The notes beneath the pieces are model-generated. The model worked only from the letters and a program-made list of their open reading frames with translations, was not told where the DNA came from and ran no database searches. From assembly GCF_024124545.1 (NCBI RefSeq), contig NZ_JAMXSF010000014.1:62001-126000 (forward strand): DNA of 64,000 nt. Reading direction: 5' to 3'. The DNA comes from Pseudoalteromonas sp. XMcav2-N (lineage in GTDB: Bacteria > Pseudomonadota > Gammaproteobacteria > Enterobacterales > Alteromonadaceae). A program made the translations under genes and the position numbers. Below, piece after piece: positions 37,537 to 48,538 of this stretch (its first letter is position 1; the number at the start of each line of letters is the position of its first letter).

Positions 37537-38436
37537 TTAAACCCCGACAATCAGCATTTTTCCCTGAGCCATACCCTCGCGCTCACAGCTCAAGTCCAGG
37601 CGACTATCGAGTGGGTACTGATACAAACGTTCCAGCTTGGGGTGGCGCTGGTACAAAAATGTGCAACTTCGGACAAACAGGCTCATTTTGCTCTGTTTAT
37701 CCAGAAATGCATAGGCCGTTTTAGACAATGCCTCTTTACAGGCCGTCATGATTTCCGGATTTACCTGATTTAAATGAATGGCATTGTGTGCCTCTTCTTC
37801 GGGGATCACTTGCAAACTACTGGCTAATACACAGGCTGCGTACACATCCAGCACCCCAATTACCCTGGGTTTTTGGCTGCCACGCTCTGCATACACCACC
37901 ATCACACAGGGGACTTTGCTTTCATCCAACTGTTGCGCCTTGATGGGTTTTAAAATCAGAGAGTCGCTGATATTTTTCTGCATCAGGCGCTCCAGCATAT
38001 CGGTTTTTGGTAATGCCAGCTCTTCTCGAAGTGGTACTGCCTCATCCTCAGCAATCACTTCATTGGCCTCTAGTTCTAGCACCAATGGCATAATCGCACT
38101 ACGCAGCGCATCGTCACTAAAGGGTTTGGACAGAAAAAACGCACAGCCCAAAGAGTTCGCGTATTCTATCTGTGCTGTGTCATCAACGGTAGAAATCATC
38201 GCTACCGGCAGCTCTGGGTGACTAACGCGCAGAGTTTCAAGCAACTCGATGCCTGTTTTGTCCGGCATATGCCAGTCAGTCAGGATGATCTGCGGTTGCC
38301 AGCTATCAATCTGTTCCAGTGCATCATCCACACGACTGGCACAGCGCAAAAACAGCTTTCGGTATTCAAACTGTTGTAGAGCACGCCGGATGATTTCACA
38401 GGTCGCATGGCTATCGTCAACGATCAGAACTTTCAC
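37537..38436 (-). CDS. Response regulator with C-terminal CheX/CheC-like domain
   Basis: A 299-residue protein. Residues 1-120 form a receiver domain (D7-D8, phospho-acceptor D54 in ILTDWHMPD, K103 region SKPF). Residues about 150-285 resemble a CheC/CheX-type phosphatase fold (VIGVLDVYAACVLASSLQVIPEEEA; LNQVNPEIMTACKEALS), although the exact catalytic E-N pair is not obvious. It may be a chemotaxis or cyclic-nucleotide pathway component. Its neighbours are a lipoprotein and a divergent coiled-coil membrane protein; the kinase may be the large propeller sensor at 39392. Confidence 0.75.
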   Translation of the reverse strand: MKVLIVDDSHATCEIIRRALQQFEYRKLFLRCASRVDDALEQIDSWQPQIILTDWHMPDKTGIELLETLRVSHPELPVAMISTVDDTAQIEYANSLGCAFFLSKPFSDDALRSAIMPLVLELEANEVIAEDEAVPLREELALPKTDMLERLMQKNISDSLILKPIKAQQLDESKVPCVMVVYAERGSQKPRVIGVLDVYAACVLASSLQVIPEEEAHNAIHLNQVNPEIMTACKEALSKTAYAFLDKQSKMSLFVRSCTFLYQRHPKLERLYQYPLDSRLDLSCEREGMAQGKMLIVGV

Positions 38437-38505
38437 TCTTTACCCTAACGCAATTATTCTTGTTAAGTATAGGCAGAATTTTCAACGAAAACTAAACTTA
38501 TCTTA

Positions 38506-39306
38506 TTGATAAACAAAAGCGGCGTATCACAGCTTATGGTTCCTCTCGAAGTTTACCAATACGTAGCGCTGAATGTCGGGCTGCTGATCCTGGCAGCCTG
38601 GTTCTATATTTTATTATTGATTTTAAGAGAGTTTCGTCAGTTTGCCGGGACTTTTTTAAACCACAAACAAGCCGCACCAGACAACGACGAACTGCTTGCA
38701 CAGTGCCGCGAATCGGTGACCCGGGCCAGTCAATTTACACAGCAGCACAGCAAAACCATTGCGGAACTTTTGCAGGTACAAATGACACTCGAAAATCAGC
38801 TCTCCCAGATCCGAGCATCAACTGCGGATCACATTACCAAAGAAGAGCAGGGGTCAATCAATGAGCTGAACAAAAAGCTCATCCGCTCTCATAAACTCAT
38901 CAAGCGACTGAAAGGTGAACTGGATAACAGCGGTAAAAAACTGCGCCATGTCAGCTCCAAACTGGAACATCAATTCCAGTCTGCCGACACTCTGCGCCAG
39001 GCAAATACGCAGTTACAGGAAGAGCTGGAACAGCTTAAGCAGGACAAAACGGGCTCATCCGCTAACGTTATGAGCGACCAGCAAACCCAAACTTTACTTA
39101 ATCAGTACAAGCGGCAAATCGAGGAACAAAATCAGCTGATAGATCAACTCTCTGTAGAACATGAGGGTGACGGCAGCAGCGCAGAAGTCGCGGCCCTCAA
39201 AGCGGAGCTGGAACAGACCCGACAAAAACTAACCCACCTGAGCAAAGAGAAAAACTTTGTAGAGAGCCGCTACCTTGAAGCCATCAAGCAAAATAAGCCG
39301 CAATAA
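38506..39306 (+). CDS. Membrane-anchored coiled-coil protein
   Basis: An N-terminal membrane helix (about 20-42: YVALNVGLLILAAWFYILLLIL) is followed by a cytoplasmic coiled coil to the end (heptads in LLQVQMTLENQLSQI, LIKRLKGELDN, LRQANTQLQEELEQLKQD). The start is uncertain: TTG at 38506 or ATG at 38536, neither with a strong ribosome site. It is divergent from the response regulator and 85 bases before the propeller kinase. No family assigned. Confidence 0.65.
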   Translation: MINKSGVSQLMVPLEVYQYVALNVGLLILAAWFYILLLILREFRQFAGTFLNHKQAAPDNDELLAQCRESVTRASQFTQQHSKTIAELLQVQMTLENQLSQIRASTADHITKEEQGSINELNKKLIRSHKLIKRLKGELDNSGKKLRHVSSKLEHQFQSADTLRQANTQLQEELEQLKQDKTGSSANVMSDQQTQTLLNQYKRQIEEQNQLIDQLSVEHEGDGSSAEVAALKAELEQTRQKLTHLSKEKNFVESRYLEAIKQNKPQ

Positions 39307-39391
39307 ACCCGGCGCACATCGTGTCGGGTTATCTATACTGGATAGGCATATACCGGTATTACCTCAGCGCACTCAATCTGGGGGAGCATAA

Positions 39392-42300
39392 GTGATTCGA
39401 TTACCTGGCCTGCAGCGCGTAGCGGCTTTATTCTTAGTGTTATGTACTTATCTGATGACTGCTCATAGCTATGCAGCGGTTGCAGTAACTGAGATAAACG
39501 CACATCAGAGGCAACAACCACCGACTGGCGGCGCGTTTTTCGATCTCGGCGAATTGATTTTTCAAACCATAGGCGACAACGAACAAATTCCCCAGGGGGT
39601 GGTGACCGCACTGGCGCAGGACCGGGACGGGTTTATCTGGATCGGCACCCAGTTTGGTCTGCTGCGCTTTGATGGCTACCGCTTTGTGTCATTTCTGCAT
39701 GACCCGAAGGATGATACCAGCCTGTCCGGCAGCTTTATCAGGTCCTTATGGGTAGCACCGGATGGCCGTATCTGGATAGGAACTTTCACTGATGGAATAT
39801 CCGTCTACAATCCTGCAACAGAACGCTTTAAACGTTTTGAGCATAACCCCTCCGATAACAATAGCCTGTATAACAATACTGTCCGTGCGCTAAGCGGAGA
39901 TGATCAGGGTAACATTTACGCCGCAACGGATAACGGCCTGAATCACATCGAGGCCACAACAGGTCGGGTCTCACGGCTCAAAATAACCGGCTGCGACCAG
40001 CCACTTGTACAACCACGCCTGCGTTCACTGTTACTCAGGGGTGCAAACACACTGTGGGTGGGCAGTAAAACGGGCCTCTGCCGCGTCACCTTACCAAACG
40101 GGCACGCCTCCGGGGAGGCCGATTGGCAGCAACCACTGAGTGGTGAAACCCTGGCAGCATTTAATCAACAAAATGTGTTTCGCCTGTTTCAGGACGCCAA
40201 TCACGCTATCTGGGTTGGTACCACAGATCATGGGGCTGCTTTTTTCATGCCGGGTTCTGATCAGGTGACCCGTATTCTCCATCGTCCTGGCGATCCAACC
40301 AGCCTCAGCCACCACTGGGTGAATGGCATAATACAGCCAGATCCCGATCATATCTGGCTCAGCACCTCCGGAGGCGGGATCACTGTGGTGAATGCCAACA
40401 GCGGTGCGGTGATCCGACATATTCGCCATGATCCGCTTAACCCCTATAGTATCAACCTCGACTCTATGGGTGCCCTGCTTGTTGATGCCTCCGGGTTGAT
40501 CTGGGCGGGCACCTGGGGCAACGGGCTGAATCGCCACAACCCGCACAACGGTGCGTTCAGAACGTTTGTCCGGCGATTATCCTACCCCCACTCGCTCAGT
40601 CATGAAGATGTTCGCAGCATCACGGAGCTGGACAATGGCCAGATCTGGGTTGGTAATGCGCAAACAGGGATCGACATCATAGATCCCAGCATTGGCGTTA
40701 TAGCCGGTCACCGGCCTGATCCTGGCGATCCAGGCAAGCTTGCCGACGGCTATGTCCGGGTGATCCGGCAAACCTTTGATGGCAGCATCTGGACCGGCTC
40801 AGCCAATACCGGATTGCACCACTTCGATCCTCTGAGTCAGCAGTTTACACGTTACAGCAAAGCCGATGGTCTGCCCGGTTATCAGGTTGTGATGTTACAG
40901 GAAACCGCCAATGGACAGCTATGGGTTGGCACCGACGAAGGGTTAGCGCTGATGGACATTCAAACCCGCCAGCTACAGCCACTGAGCGCCTTTAAAAATC
41001 ATACCCTGCTAGCAGGCAAGCCAGTCCTGACGATGGCCTATATGGCCCCGGACCTTCTGTGGGTCGGCACCCGCATTGGTTTATTGGTACTTGATCTGAC
41101 GGCGAAAACCGTGACCGAGATCAGTACTCAGGCACTGACCACTGACACACTGTCAGACAGTTACATCAAAAGCTTACTGATTGATAACCAGGGCCGCCTG
41201 TTGGTCGCGACCCCGCACGGGCTCGACAGGCTGGTTCATTTCGATGGCCATCAGGCACAGTTCGAGTCACTGGATCAACTGGCAGGCAGACCGACTGGTA
41301 CCGCGGGGAACCTGATGGAAGATGCGCAAGGACGGATCTGGAATGGCTATGGCTGGCTGGACCCGTCAGCGCAAAGCTTTGAAGATCTCGGCGTTGCTGA
41401 TGACTGGGACACGGGGACCATGTGGACGGGTTCCTATACTAAACTGCGCGATGGCACCCTGGTGTTTGGTGGCACAAAAGGGATCCTGTTGCTGCGCCCT
41501 GAACGCTGGACGCATTGGACCTATCACCCGCCACTGGTGATAAGCGAGCTAGCTGTCAATAATCAGCCCGTCACAGTACCCAAACAACTGGTGCTGCCTC
41601 CTAGCACCCGCAGCTTTTCGGTCGAATTTGCCGCACTGGACTTTACTGCCCCACACAGCAATCGTTACGCCTATCAGCTGGCCGGTTATGACGAGCAGTG
41701 GATCCCGGTCGATGCCAGTAAACGCCATATTACCTACACCCGATTGCCGCCCGGTCGTTATCAACTCAAGATCAAAGGCAGCAACCGCAAGGGGCAATGG
41801 AGCCAGCATCAGTTAAACCTGGCAGTGATCCAGTTACCGGCCTGGTATGAGACCTGGTGGTTTCGCTTGGGGCTACTGCTGCTGATCACCACTTTGCTGT
41901 ACCTGGCGTATTTATGGCGAATTAAAGAACTCAAACAGCAACAAGTCGGGCTCGACAACCTCGTGCAATCGCGCACCGCCAATATCTCGATGCTGGGCAC
42001 CATAGGCAAAGACATCACCTCCACGTTAGATTTGTCATCGGTCCTGGAGCGTGTCTACAAGCACGTCAATGAGTTAATGGGCGCAGATGTCTTTGTGGTT
42101 GGGATATTGGATACCGAAAAGCAGCGTATCTCCTGTCGACTGGCGATTGAAAAAGGGCAAAAACTTCCGGAGTTTGAGTATGCTTTGTCCGACACTCAGC
42201 GCCCTGCCGTCTGGTGTGTCACCCACCAAAAAGAGCTCAGGGTCAATCAAATCAGCGAGCTGACGCGCTATGTCGGCCACATTGCACCGCCGGTCAGCGG

Positions 42301-43306
42301 TGCCGAAAGTGAGTCGCTGGTCTATCTGCCATTGATTATTGATACCCGGATAATAGGCTGCTTAACGGTGCAAAGTTTTCAGCCGCATGCCTTCAGCGAC
42401 AACGACGTACAGATGTTACGCACCATAGCCAACTACACAGCCATCGCACTGGCCAACGCCGACTCCGTTGCCCAGCTGGAAAGCACCTTTAAGCAACTAC
42501 AAACCGCCCATGAAGATCTCAAAGTAACCCAACAACAGTTAGTCCAGCAGGAGAAAATGGCGGGACTTGGCCGGCTGGTCTCTGGCGTTGCTCATGAAAT
42601 CAATACGCCGCTGGGCATTGGCATTACCGCAGGTTCTTATGCCAGCAAGGCGCTCTCGGAATGCGAGCAAAAGCTGGCCACCGGTAAACTGACCAAAGAC
42701 AACCTTGAGCAGTTTATGGCTTTGCTGAAAGAAAGTCTGCAACTGCTTGAGTCCAACCTGAATCGTGCGGCTCAGTTAGTAAAGAACTTCAAACAGGTGG
42801 CAGTCGACCAGTCCATTGAAGAACTAAGTACCATTAACCTGCCAGACTACCTGAACGACGTACTCACCAGTTTGCACCCTAAGTGGAAGCATACTCAGGT
42901 CTCAGTGCAAACCGACTTTCCCGGTGAAGCCAGGATGTCGACCTACCCGGGCGCGATTGCTCAGATCCTGACAAACCTGGTGGATAATGCCATTAAACAT
43001 GGCTTTGATGAGGGCACCCAACCCGGTACGGTCACGATTTCGCTCAGTACCAGTGACGAACATATCACCTGGAGTGTGTCTGATGATGGCGCAGGCATGA
43101 GTGAAGACACCCTCAGCAAAGTCTTCGAGCCTTTTTATACCACCCGGCGCAGCAATGGGGGCACCGGACTGGGGATGCACATTGTCTTTAATATTGTGAC
43201 GCAAAAGCTCAAAGGCACCATAGAATGTCACAGTGAAGCAGGACAAGGGTGCTGCTACACCATCGTGCTTCCAAACACGCTTGCACGCCCGGATGATAGC
43301 GCCTAA
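39392..43306 (+). CDS. Propeller-type sensor histidine kinase
   Basis: A 1304-residue kinase. A signal sequence or anchor (to about residue 30) precedes two seven-bladed propellers of the two-component-regulator type (repeats such as GFIWIGTQFGLLRFDG, GRIWIGTFTDGISVYN, GQLWVGTDEGLALMD) to about residue 720, a Y_Y_Y domain (around 730-795), one membrane helix (around 828-845), a GAF domain (about 860-1010) and HisKA/HATPase domains. The phosphate acceptor is H1068 in VAHEINTPLGI; N box LVDNAIKHG and G boxes are intact. It begins with GTG after GGGGAG. No receiver domain is fused, so it needs an external regulator. Confidence 0.92.
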   Translation: MIRLPGLQRVAALFLVLCTYLMTAHSYAAVAVTEINAHQRQQPPTGGAFFDLGELIFQTIGDNEQIPQGVVTALAQDRDGFIWIGTQFGLLRFDGYRFVSFLHDPKDDTSLSGSFIRSLWVAPDGRIWIGTFTDGISVYNPATERFKRFEHNPSDNNSLYNNTVRALSGDDQGNIYAATDNGLNHIEATTGRVSRLKITGCDQPLVQPRLRSLLLRGANTLWVGSKTGLCRVTLPNGHASGEADWQQPLSGETLAAFNQQNVFRLFQDANHAIWVGTTDHGAAFFMPGSDQVTRILHRPGDPTSLSHHWVNGIIQPDPDHIWLSTSGGGITVVNANSGAVIRHIRHDPLNPYSINLDSMGALLVDASGLIWAGTWGNGLNRHNPHNGAFRTFVRRLSYPHSLSHEDVRSITELDNGQIWVGNAQTGIDIIDPSIGVIAGHRPDPGDPGKLADGYVRVIRQTFDGSIWTGSANTGLHHFDPLSQQFTRYSKADGLPGYQVVMLQETANGQLWVGTDEGLALMDIQTRQLQPLSAFKNHTLLAGKPVLTMAYMAPDLLWVGTRIGLLVLDLTAKTVTEISTQALTTDTLSDSYIKSLLIDNQGRLLVATPHGLDRLVHFDGHQAQFESLDQLAGRPTGTAGNLMEDAQGRIWNGYGWLDPSAQSFEDLGVADDWDTGTMWTGSYTKLRDGTLVFGGTKGILLLRPERWTHWTYHPPLVISELAVNNQPVTVPKQLVLPPSTRSFSVEFAALDFTAPHSNRYAYQLAGYDEQWIPVDASKRHITYTRLPPGRYQLKIKGSNRKGQWSQHQLNLAVIQLPAWYETWWFRLGLLLLITTLLYLAYLWRIKELKQQQVGLDNLVQSRTANISMLGTIGKDITSTLDLSSVLERVYKHVNELMGADVFVVGILDTEKQRISCRLAIEKGQKLPEFEYALSDTQRPAVWCVTHQKELRVNQISELTRYVGHIAPPVSGAESESLVYLPLIIDTRIIGCLTVQSFQPHAFSDNDVQMLRTIANYTAIALANADSVAQLESTFKQLQTAHEDLKVTQQQLVQQEKMAGLGRLVSGVAHEINTPLGIGITAGSYASKALSECEQKLATGKLTKDNLEQFMALLKESLQLLESNLNRAAQLVKNFKQVAVDQSIEELSTINLPDYLNDVLTSLHPKWKHTQVSVQTDFPGEARMSTYPGAIAQILTNLVDNAIKHGFDEGTQPGTVTISLSTSDEHITWSVSDDGAGMSEDTLSKVFEPFYTTRRSNGGTGLGMHIVFNIVTQKLKGTIECHSEAGQGCCYTIVLPNTLARPDDSA

Positions 43307-43392
43307 GCCAGCCTGATGACCCAAACGCAGCGCGTTTAAAAAGCAACAACTCTCTGACCGGGCTTAGGGATCCGGCAATAAATACCAAATTG

Positions 43393-43732
43393 ATGTTGGC
43401 GTTTTCGCTATTACTCCCACTGACGCCATCAGCAATGGCGACCAAAGGTATGGGCATGGTTGCACGTCTCTACCCCAGTGATACAAGCGTCAACGCTCGA
43501 CTGAAAGGAGCGGAGTGTAAAAGAGGCGCAAACAATGGCAACACTGACTGGTACTTCGAGCTGTCTGATGGTACCGCAGGCATCAATATCGCCGTGCTGC
43601 TGTGAGCTTGCTGCGAGCGGGACAATAATCAAAATTGGCTGTTTATCCTGCGATCCGGAACAAGCACAGCACCTCAGCACTTGCTCCGGCCCCAAGCTGC
43701 CCTACATAGCGGCAATCTCTTTTCTGGCTTGA
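43393..43732 (+). pseudogene. Small exported protein gene, apparently frameshifted
   Basis: The first frame (43393-43605) encodes a signal peptide (MLAFSLLLPLTPSAMA) and a mature start containing SVNARLKGAECKRG and DWYFELSDGTAG. It stops at 43605, but the +1 frame continues at once with ELAASGTIIKIGCLSCDP... to 43732, which looks like the rest of the same beta-rich domain. A one-base change near 43600 would join them. The ribosome site is weak, so the locus may be inactive. Its end overlaps the convergent aminopeptidase remnant. Confidence 0.4.
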
Positions 43733-46212
43733 CGGGTATCTCGGTGACAATCGCGGATATGTGCCCCAGCTATCGCCAGTTTCTTTTCCAACCCGGGTAC
43801 TGCCAGCCAGTCGGCAAAAGTGCGCTTGAGCAGGGCATGGTCTTGTTCTGAGCACCCCGTGATAAAGTTATACGGGAACCACTGTAGCTGGTCATCGGGG
43901 ATCCGCGCCTGGATCTGTGCCTTGTGCTGTTGTATATACCGGGCAGCAACTGGCCTCAGTGCACTCTGAAATGCCGGAAACTGAAAGCGATAATCGATCA
44001 CAAAACTACGTGTGGCCTCACTGAGCAAAAAGTCATAAAACAGTGATACTTGCTGTGCATTGGCTACATATCCCAGCGAATCCAGCAGATCTTCCTGAAC
44101 CGGGCGACTATCCGTTTTGAACAGCTTTAATAAGGCCTGATATTCGTCGTTGGTGCTATTTCTGGCCAGTACCCGCAGCACACTGGCGCGATGCCGGAGC
44201 TGAGCAAGCGGTTTGCTGGCGGCATACTCACGGGCAAACCGGATCGCCTCGGGTGCGGCAAGATACATCCCATAGAGCTCAAGCCAGCTGCCACCTGTCC
44301 TTAGTGTGATCAGCTCCTGCCACGGACGCTGTACAGGCAAACGCTGCGCCAGAAAACCCGCAAACTGAGGCTGCAAATGCGCGGGGATCTGTGCCACAAA
44401 CGCATCTTTGAGTATATCCAGCGCTTTACTGGCCTCCAGACTGTCGGCCGGCTAAGTGCGCAACAGCTCGGTCAGCCCCTGAATATATCGGGTATAGCCC
44501 AGCTGACCCATTTTGGTCAGCGCTTCCTGGTTGTCCATATCAGCGAGTCTGTCGGCCATTGTGCGCTGCTCTATGGGAAAGCGGGGGTTGGCGGAGCGGT
44601 CGATATAACGAAAGTATCCCACGCCTTCCGGGTCGATCAGCACGGCATCTTGGGCACCCACCTGTGGCAATAGCTGCGACGCTTCAGACAAGATAAGTCG
44701 CTGGATCCTGACTTTATGGCCATCCCAGATCTTAAGCTGCAAGGGGATCGTCCAGCGTCTGTCTGCATCGTCATGAAAGCTTTGCTGTGACAGTACTAAC
44801 TTGTCATTTTGTTTGCTTAGCGTGATCAGCGGATAGCCCGGCTGAGTCAGAAAAGAATTGACTATCTCATCCACTCGCAGCGCGTTGGGAAACAACCCGG
44901 TAAAATCGGCCGTCGTCGCATGACCACCCTGATGCGCATCGATATACTGGCGCATCACCTGTTTAAGCATGGCGTCACCTACATGCGCTTCCAGCATGTG
45001 CAGCAGCGCCCGGCCTTTGGTGTAATACAGCCCACCGATGCCTTCATTATCTGCCCGGTCCATGATAATTCGTTTCAGAGCCGGGGCACTGTCATTATCA
45101 CCGTCAAATGCGCTGATCTGAGGTGTATAGGTACAGGTATCGTTGTCCGGGTAATAATGCGTCACCACTTTCGCAGCAAAGAACTCACTAAACGATTCAT
45201 TCAACCAGTAATCGTCGTACCATTGCATCGTGACATTATGGCCAAACCAGGTATGTGCCACTTCATGGGCAATCAACTTACGAAAACGACATAACGCCTC
45301 TGGGCTGGCATCTGTGCCGGGCAGCTGATTGGTATTCAGCGCGATCAGGCTGACATTTTCCATCCCAGCCAGCGTGCCTATTGGCGCGATAAAAAAATCG
45401 AGCCTGTCATAGGGAAACGGTGCATCCAGGTGCTCAGACAGGTAATTGATTGATTGGTGGATCAGGGTACCCAGCTCAGCCGGCACGCTCTGACGTACAT
45501 TTTTTGGCATATACGCCGTGGCCGGCACGCCCGCCCCTCCAAGCTCAGTGGCATTAAACTCGCCGACCGCCAGTGCCAGCACATCGGTGTTGATCTTCGA
45601 CGTTGGCGCAAACCGGATCAGCTGCCTGCTGCCCTGTTGCTGCGTTTCAATCGGGCGCGTATTGTGCAATGCCTGCAACCCGGCCGGGATATCTACAGTC
45701 AGGGTGAACTCAGTTTTGATACCCGGATCATCTACAGCCGGAAACACTCTGCGTGCTTCCATCTCCTGAAACTGGGTAAACAAAGTGGGTGGACCATCGT
45801 CCCCACCGACTTCATATAATCCCTGTACACTGTCCTGCTCCCCAACCAAGCCCGTGAAGCGTATGGTCAGCTCAGCGCTTTCTTCGAGCTTAAAAGGTAA
45901 ATCATGGCGCACAATATCAAACTCATCCGCGGCGATCACAGGCAGTAAAACCTGCTTGTCCTGATACGTCAGCTCAACCTGCTCAAGCGTTAGCCCAAGG
46001 GAATGATAAGCAATATAATCAACAGGTTGAGAAATTTTATACGTTAATTTTGTTTCTCCGCTAAAGGTGTGCTCGCCCGGTGTAATGGTGAGTGTTATCT
46101 GCTGTTGAGGGACTGAAAGTGCCTTTGCGATACGATAGTCCGCAGCCAGTACAGAATGCGCAAACAGCACCATCAATAGCACAAGAGATGCCACGCCTGA
46201 TTTATAAGTCAT
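43702..46212 (-). pseudogene. M1-family aminopeptidase interrupted by an in-frame TAG
   Basis: Reading from the ATG at 46212 (signal peptide MTYKSGVASLVLLMVLFAHSVLA), the frame covers a complete M1 core: G-M-E-N (283-286) exopeptidase motif, H316-E-V-A-H320 and E339 (HExxH-x18-E). At 44454-44452 a TAG follows ELLRT, and the same frame then runs for 249 more codons to 43702 with the helical ERAP1-like C-terminal domain. The total of 836 codons is the usual family length, so the TAG is a point nonsense mutation (CAG or similar to TAG). The shorter product keeps all catalytic residues but loses the C-terminal domain. A GTG at 44397 could restart the rest. Confidence 0.85.
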
Positions 46213-46477
46213 TGTTATTATTTGATCCTTCCATTGTGATGTATTGATACTACGCCAAACCATATCGTCATAAAAGCACCTGAGCATGAGCATGTACCCG
46301 AATTGTTCATCATTTTTACGTATTTGTGTCATTTACATTAACAATGGGTTGCAAATGAAAACACCAAGGGGTAATTTGATCCTTATTGGGGTACAAAATA
46401 AACAACAAGCAGGAAACCATTGCAACGGATGCAGCAAAAATAACAAGTAGCAACAATAAGAATCAGTAGGAAGTAAC

Positions 46478-48478
46478 ATGACCAAGACATTCAGACTCAC
46501 CTCGTTAGCCCTTGCCTTATCGGCCCTGTCGTCAACCGCCGTCACCGCACAGGAAACCAAGCAGTACATTCTTAAGCAAAGTGATTTAGCCATTTTTGCA
46601 CCGCAGACAAGTCGCTTTGCCCGCGCAGCTATTGCGCAGGACTTTGCCGCTGAGCCTGCAGCAGAAGTACTGTCAAACGATGACAATGGCACAGTAGTCA
46701 CCATGGAGCTGACTGCTGAGCAGGTTGCGAAACTGAAAGCATCTGGCCAGTATGCCTACATTGAAGAAGATTATGAGTATGTACCTTTCTCTTCCACCAG
46801 CAGCGCGGAAGTATCACCATATGGCCTTGCTGAAGTTCAGGCACCGCTCCTGCAAGACACCAACGCAGATCTGTTTAAGGTCTGTGTGATTGACTCTGGC
46901 TATGATCTGGGCCACCCGGACCTGCCGCAAAACGCCACCGGCTTTACCGATCTGCCAGGCGGTCTGACCTGGTACCAGGATGGCTCCGGCCATGGTACCC
47001 ACGTTGCTGGTACCATAGTGGCGCTGAAAAACGGCCAGGGTGTAGTGGGTGTGCTGCCCAATGATAAAATTGGCGTACATAACGTGCGCGTATTCGACAA
47101 TGACGGCAAACAAGGTTTAACCTCTCGTATTGCCCGCGCCGTTGATAACTGTGTTGAAAATGGCGCTAAAGTCATCAATATGAGCTTAGGTGGTGGCAGC
47201 CCCAGTCAATATTTTCAGGAGCGTTTGCAGGCAGCCTACGACAAAGGCGTATTACTGATTGCAGCAGCCGGTAACGGCGGCGACGCGACCCTCAGCTACC
47301 CTGCCAGCTACGATACGGTGGTATCGGTGGCCAACATTGACGAAAACCGCGTTAAAAACAGCTCATCTCAGTACAATGCGCAGGTCGAGATTGCTGCACC
47401 TGGCACCAACGTTTTATCAACGGTACCGCGTGGCACCGGGGTTGCAGCAGGCGTCACCGCGAATGGGGTGTTTGTTAAAGGTGGCGGTATGACCAACTCG
47501 GTAGAAGGTAAGGTCAGTGCCGAACTCGTCGACTGTGGCCAGGGTCTGAGCGCCTGTGCGGCCACGCAAAGTGTGTGTTTAATTGAACGTGGTGGTGCAT
47601 CCTTCAAAGATAAGGCGGCAAACTGCCAGGCCGGTGGTGGTGTGGCAGCCATAGTCTATAACAATGCCCCGGGCTCCTTTGGCGGTACGCTGGGTGACGG
47701 GGTACACGGTGTGACCATTCCGGTGATTTCTCTGTCTCAGGAAGACGGCACAGCCCTTCTGGCATCTGTGGGCAGCACGGTCGAAGTGCAGCTAGAAGCC
47801 ATACTGGATTACGATGAAAAGTCGGGTACGTCTATGGCCAGCCCGCACGTAGCCGGTGTTGCCGCGCTGGTCTGGAGCCAACATCCAAGCTGTAGCAATG
47901 TCGATATCCGGAATGCCCTGAATGCCACCGCCATCGACTTAGGCTCAGCAGGTCGCGACCATAAATACGGCCATGGCTTAGTGCAGGCCAAAGCTGCATC
48001 TGATTATATTGCAGTCAATGGCTGTAGTGGCGCGCAGGACAACCAGCTTCCTGTTGCCAGCTTTACCGCCAGCTGTACCGACCTTGCATGTGGATTTAAC
48101 GCCAGTGCCAGCCGCGATCCGGATGGACAGGTTGTTGCTTATGACTGGAATATTGACGGCTTCGCAACCACAGGTGTAAACGTGAACCACGCTTTTGCTA
48201 ACGCCGGCAGCTATCAGGTATCACTGACGGTAACAGACGATGCAGGTGCTACACACACAGTGACTCAGTCGGTTTCCGTTACGGATGGCAATAATAATAG
48301 CGGCTGTACGGGTCTGGAAACCTGGTCTGCCAGCAAGATTTACCGCTCAGGTAATGAAGTTGCCTACAATGGTCGTAAATACCACAGCAACTGGTGGCAC
48401 CGTGACAAAAACCCGGCACAAAACTCCAATGTGGGTAATGCCTGGAAAGTCTGGACAGATCTGGGTGCCTGTAACTAA
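46478..48478 (+). CDS. Exported subtilisin-family (S8) protease with PA, PKD and chitin-binding-like domains
   Basis: A 666-residue secreted protease: signal peptide MTKTFRLTSLALALSALSSTAVTA, an I9-type propeptide (about 28-105), and an S8 domain with D139 (VIDSG), H172 (GHGTHVAG) and S452 (GTSMASPHVAG). A PA domain is inserted at about 325-425. A PKD domain (about 520-605) and a C-terminal CBM5/12-like module (WSASKIYRSGNEVAYNGRKY...WW) follow. Tandem PKD and chitin-binding modules suggest breakdown of protein-chitin material in the sea. It resembles the trypsin-like protease at 4556 in its PKD tail. The terminator at 48513-48538 follows. Confidence 0.93.
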   Translation: MTKTFRLTSLALALSALSSTAVTAQETKQYILKQSDLAIFAPQTSRFARAAIAQDFAAEPAAEVLSNDDNGTVVTMELTAEQVAKLKASGQYAYIEEDYEYVPFSSTSSAEVSPYGLAEVQAPLLQDTNADLFKVCVIDSGYDLGHPDLPQNATGFTDLPGGLTWYQDGSGHGTHVAGTIVALKNGQGVVGVLPNDKIGVHNVRVFDNDGKQGLTSRIARAVDNCVENGAKVINMSLGGGSPSQYFQERLQAAYDKGVLLIAAAGNGGDATLSYPASYDTVVSVANIDENRVKNSSSQYNAQVEIAAPGTNVLSTVPRGTGVAAGVTANGVFVKGGGMTNSVEGKVSAELVDCGQGLSACAATQSVCLIERGGASFKDKAANCQAGGGVAAIVYNNAPGSFGGTLGDGVHGVTIPVISLSQEDGTALLASVGSTVEVQLEAILDYDEKSGTSMASPHVAGVAALVWSQHPSCSNVDIRNALNATAIDLGSAGRDHKYGHGLVQAKAASDYIAVNGCSGAQDNQLPVASFTASCTDLACGFNASASRDPDGQVVAYDWNIDGFATTGVNVNHAFANAGSYQVSLTVTDDAGATHTVTQSVSVTDGNNNSGCTGLETWSASKIYRSGNEVAYNGRKYHSNWWHRDKNPAQNSNVGNAWKVWTDLGACN

Positions 48479-48512
48479 GCACCCCATGATTTACTATTGA
48501 GAGCAAGCAGTC

Positions 48513-48538
48513 AGGCGGTACTTAGGTATCGCCTTTTT
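48513..48538 (+). terminator. Terminator after the subtilase gene
   Basis: A nine-pair stem (AGGCGGTAC / GTATCGCCT, one G-T pair) with a TTAG loop is followed by TTTTTT. It overlaps the end of the convergent HxlR gene. Confidence 0.8.
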
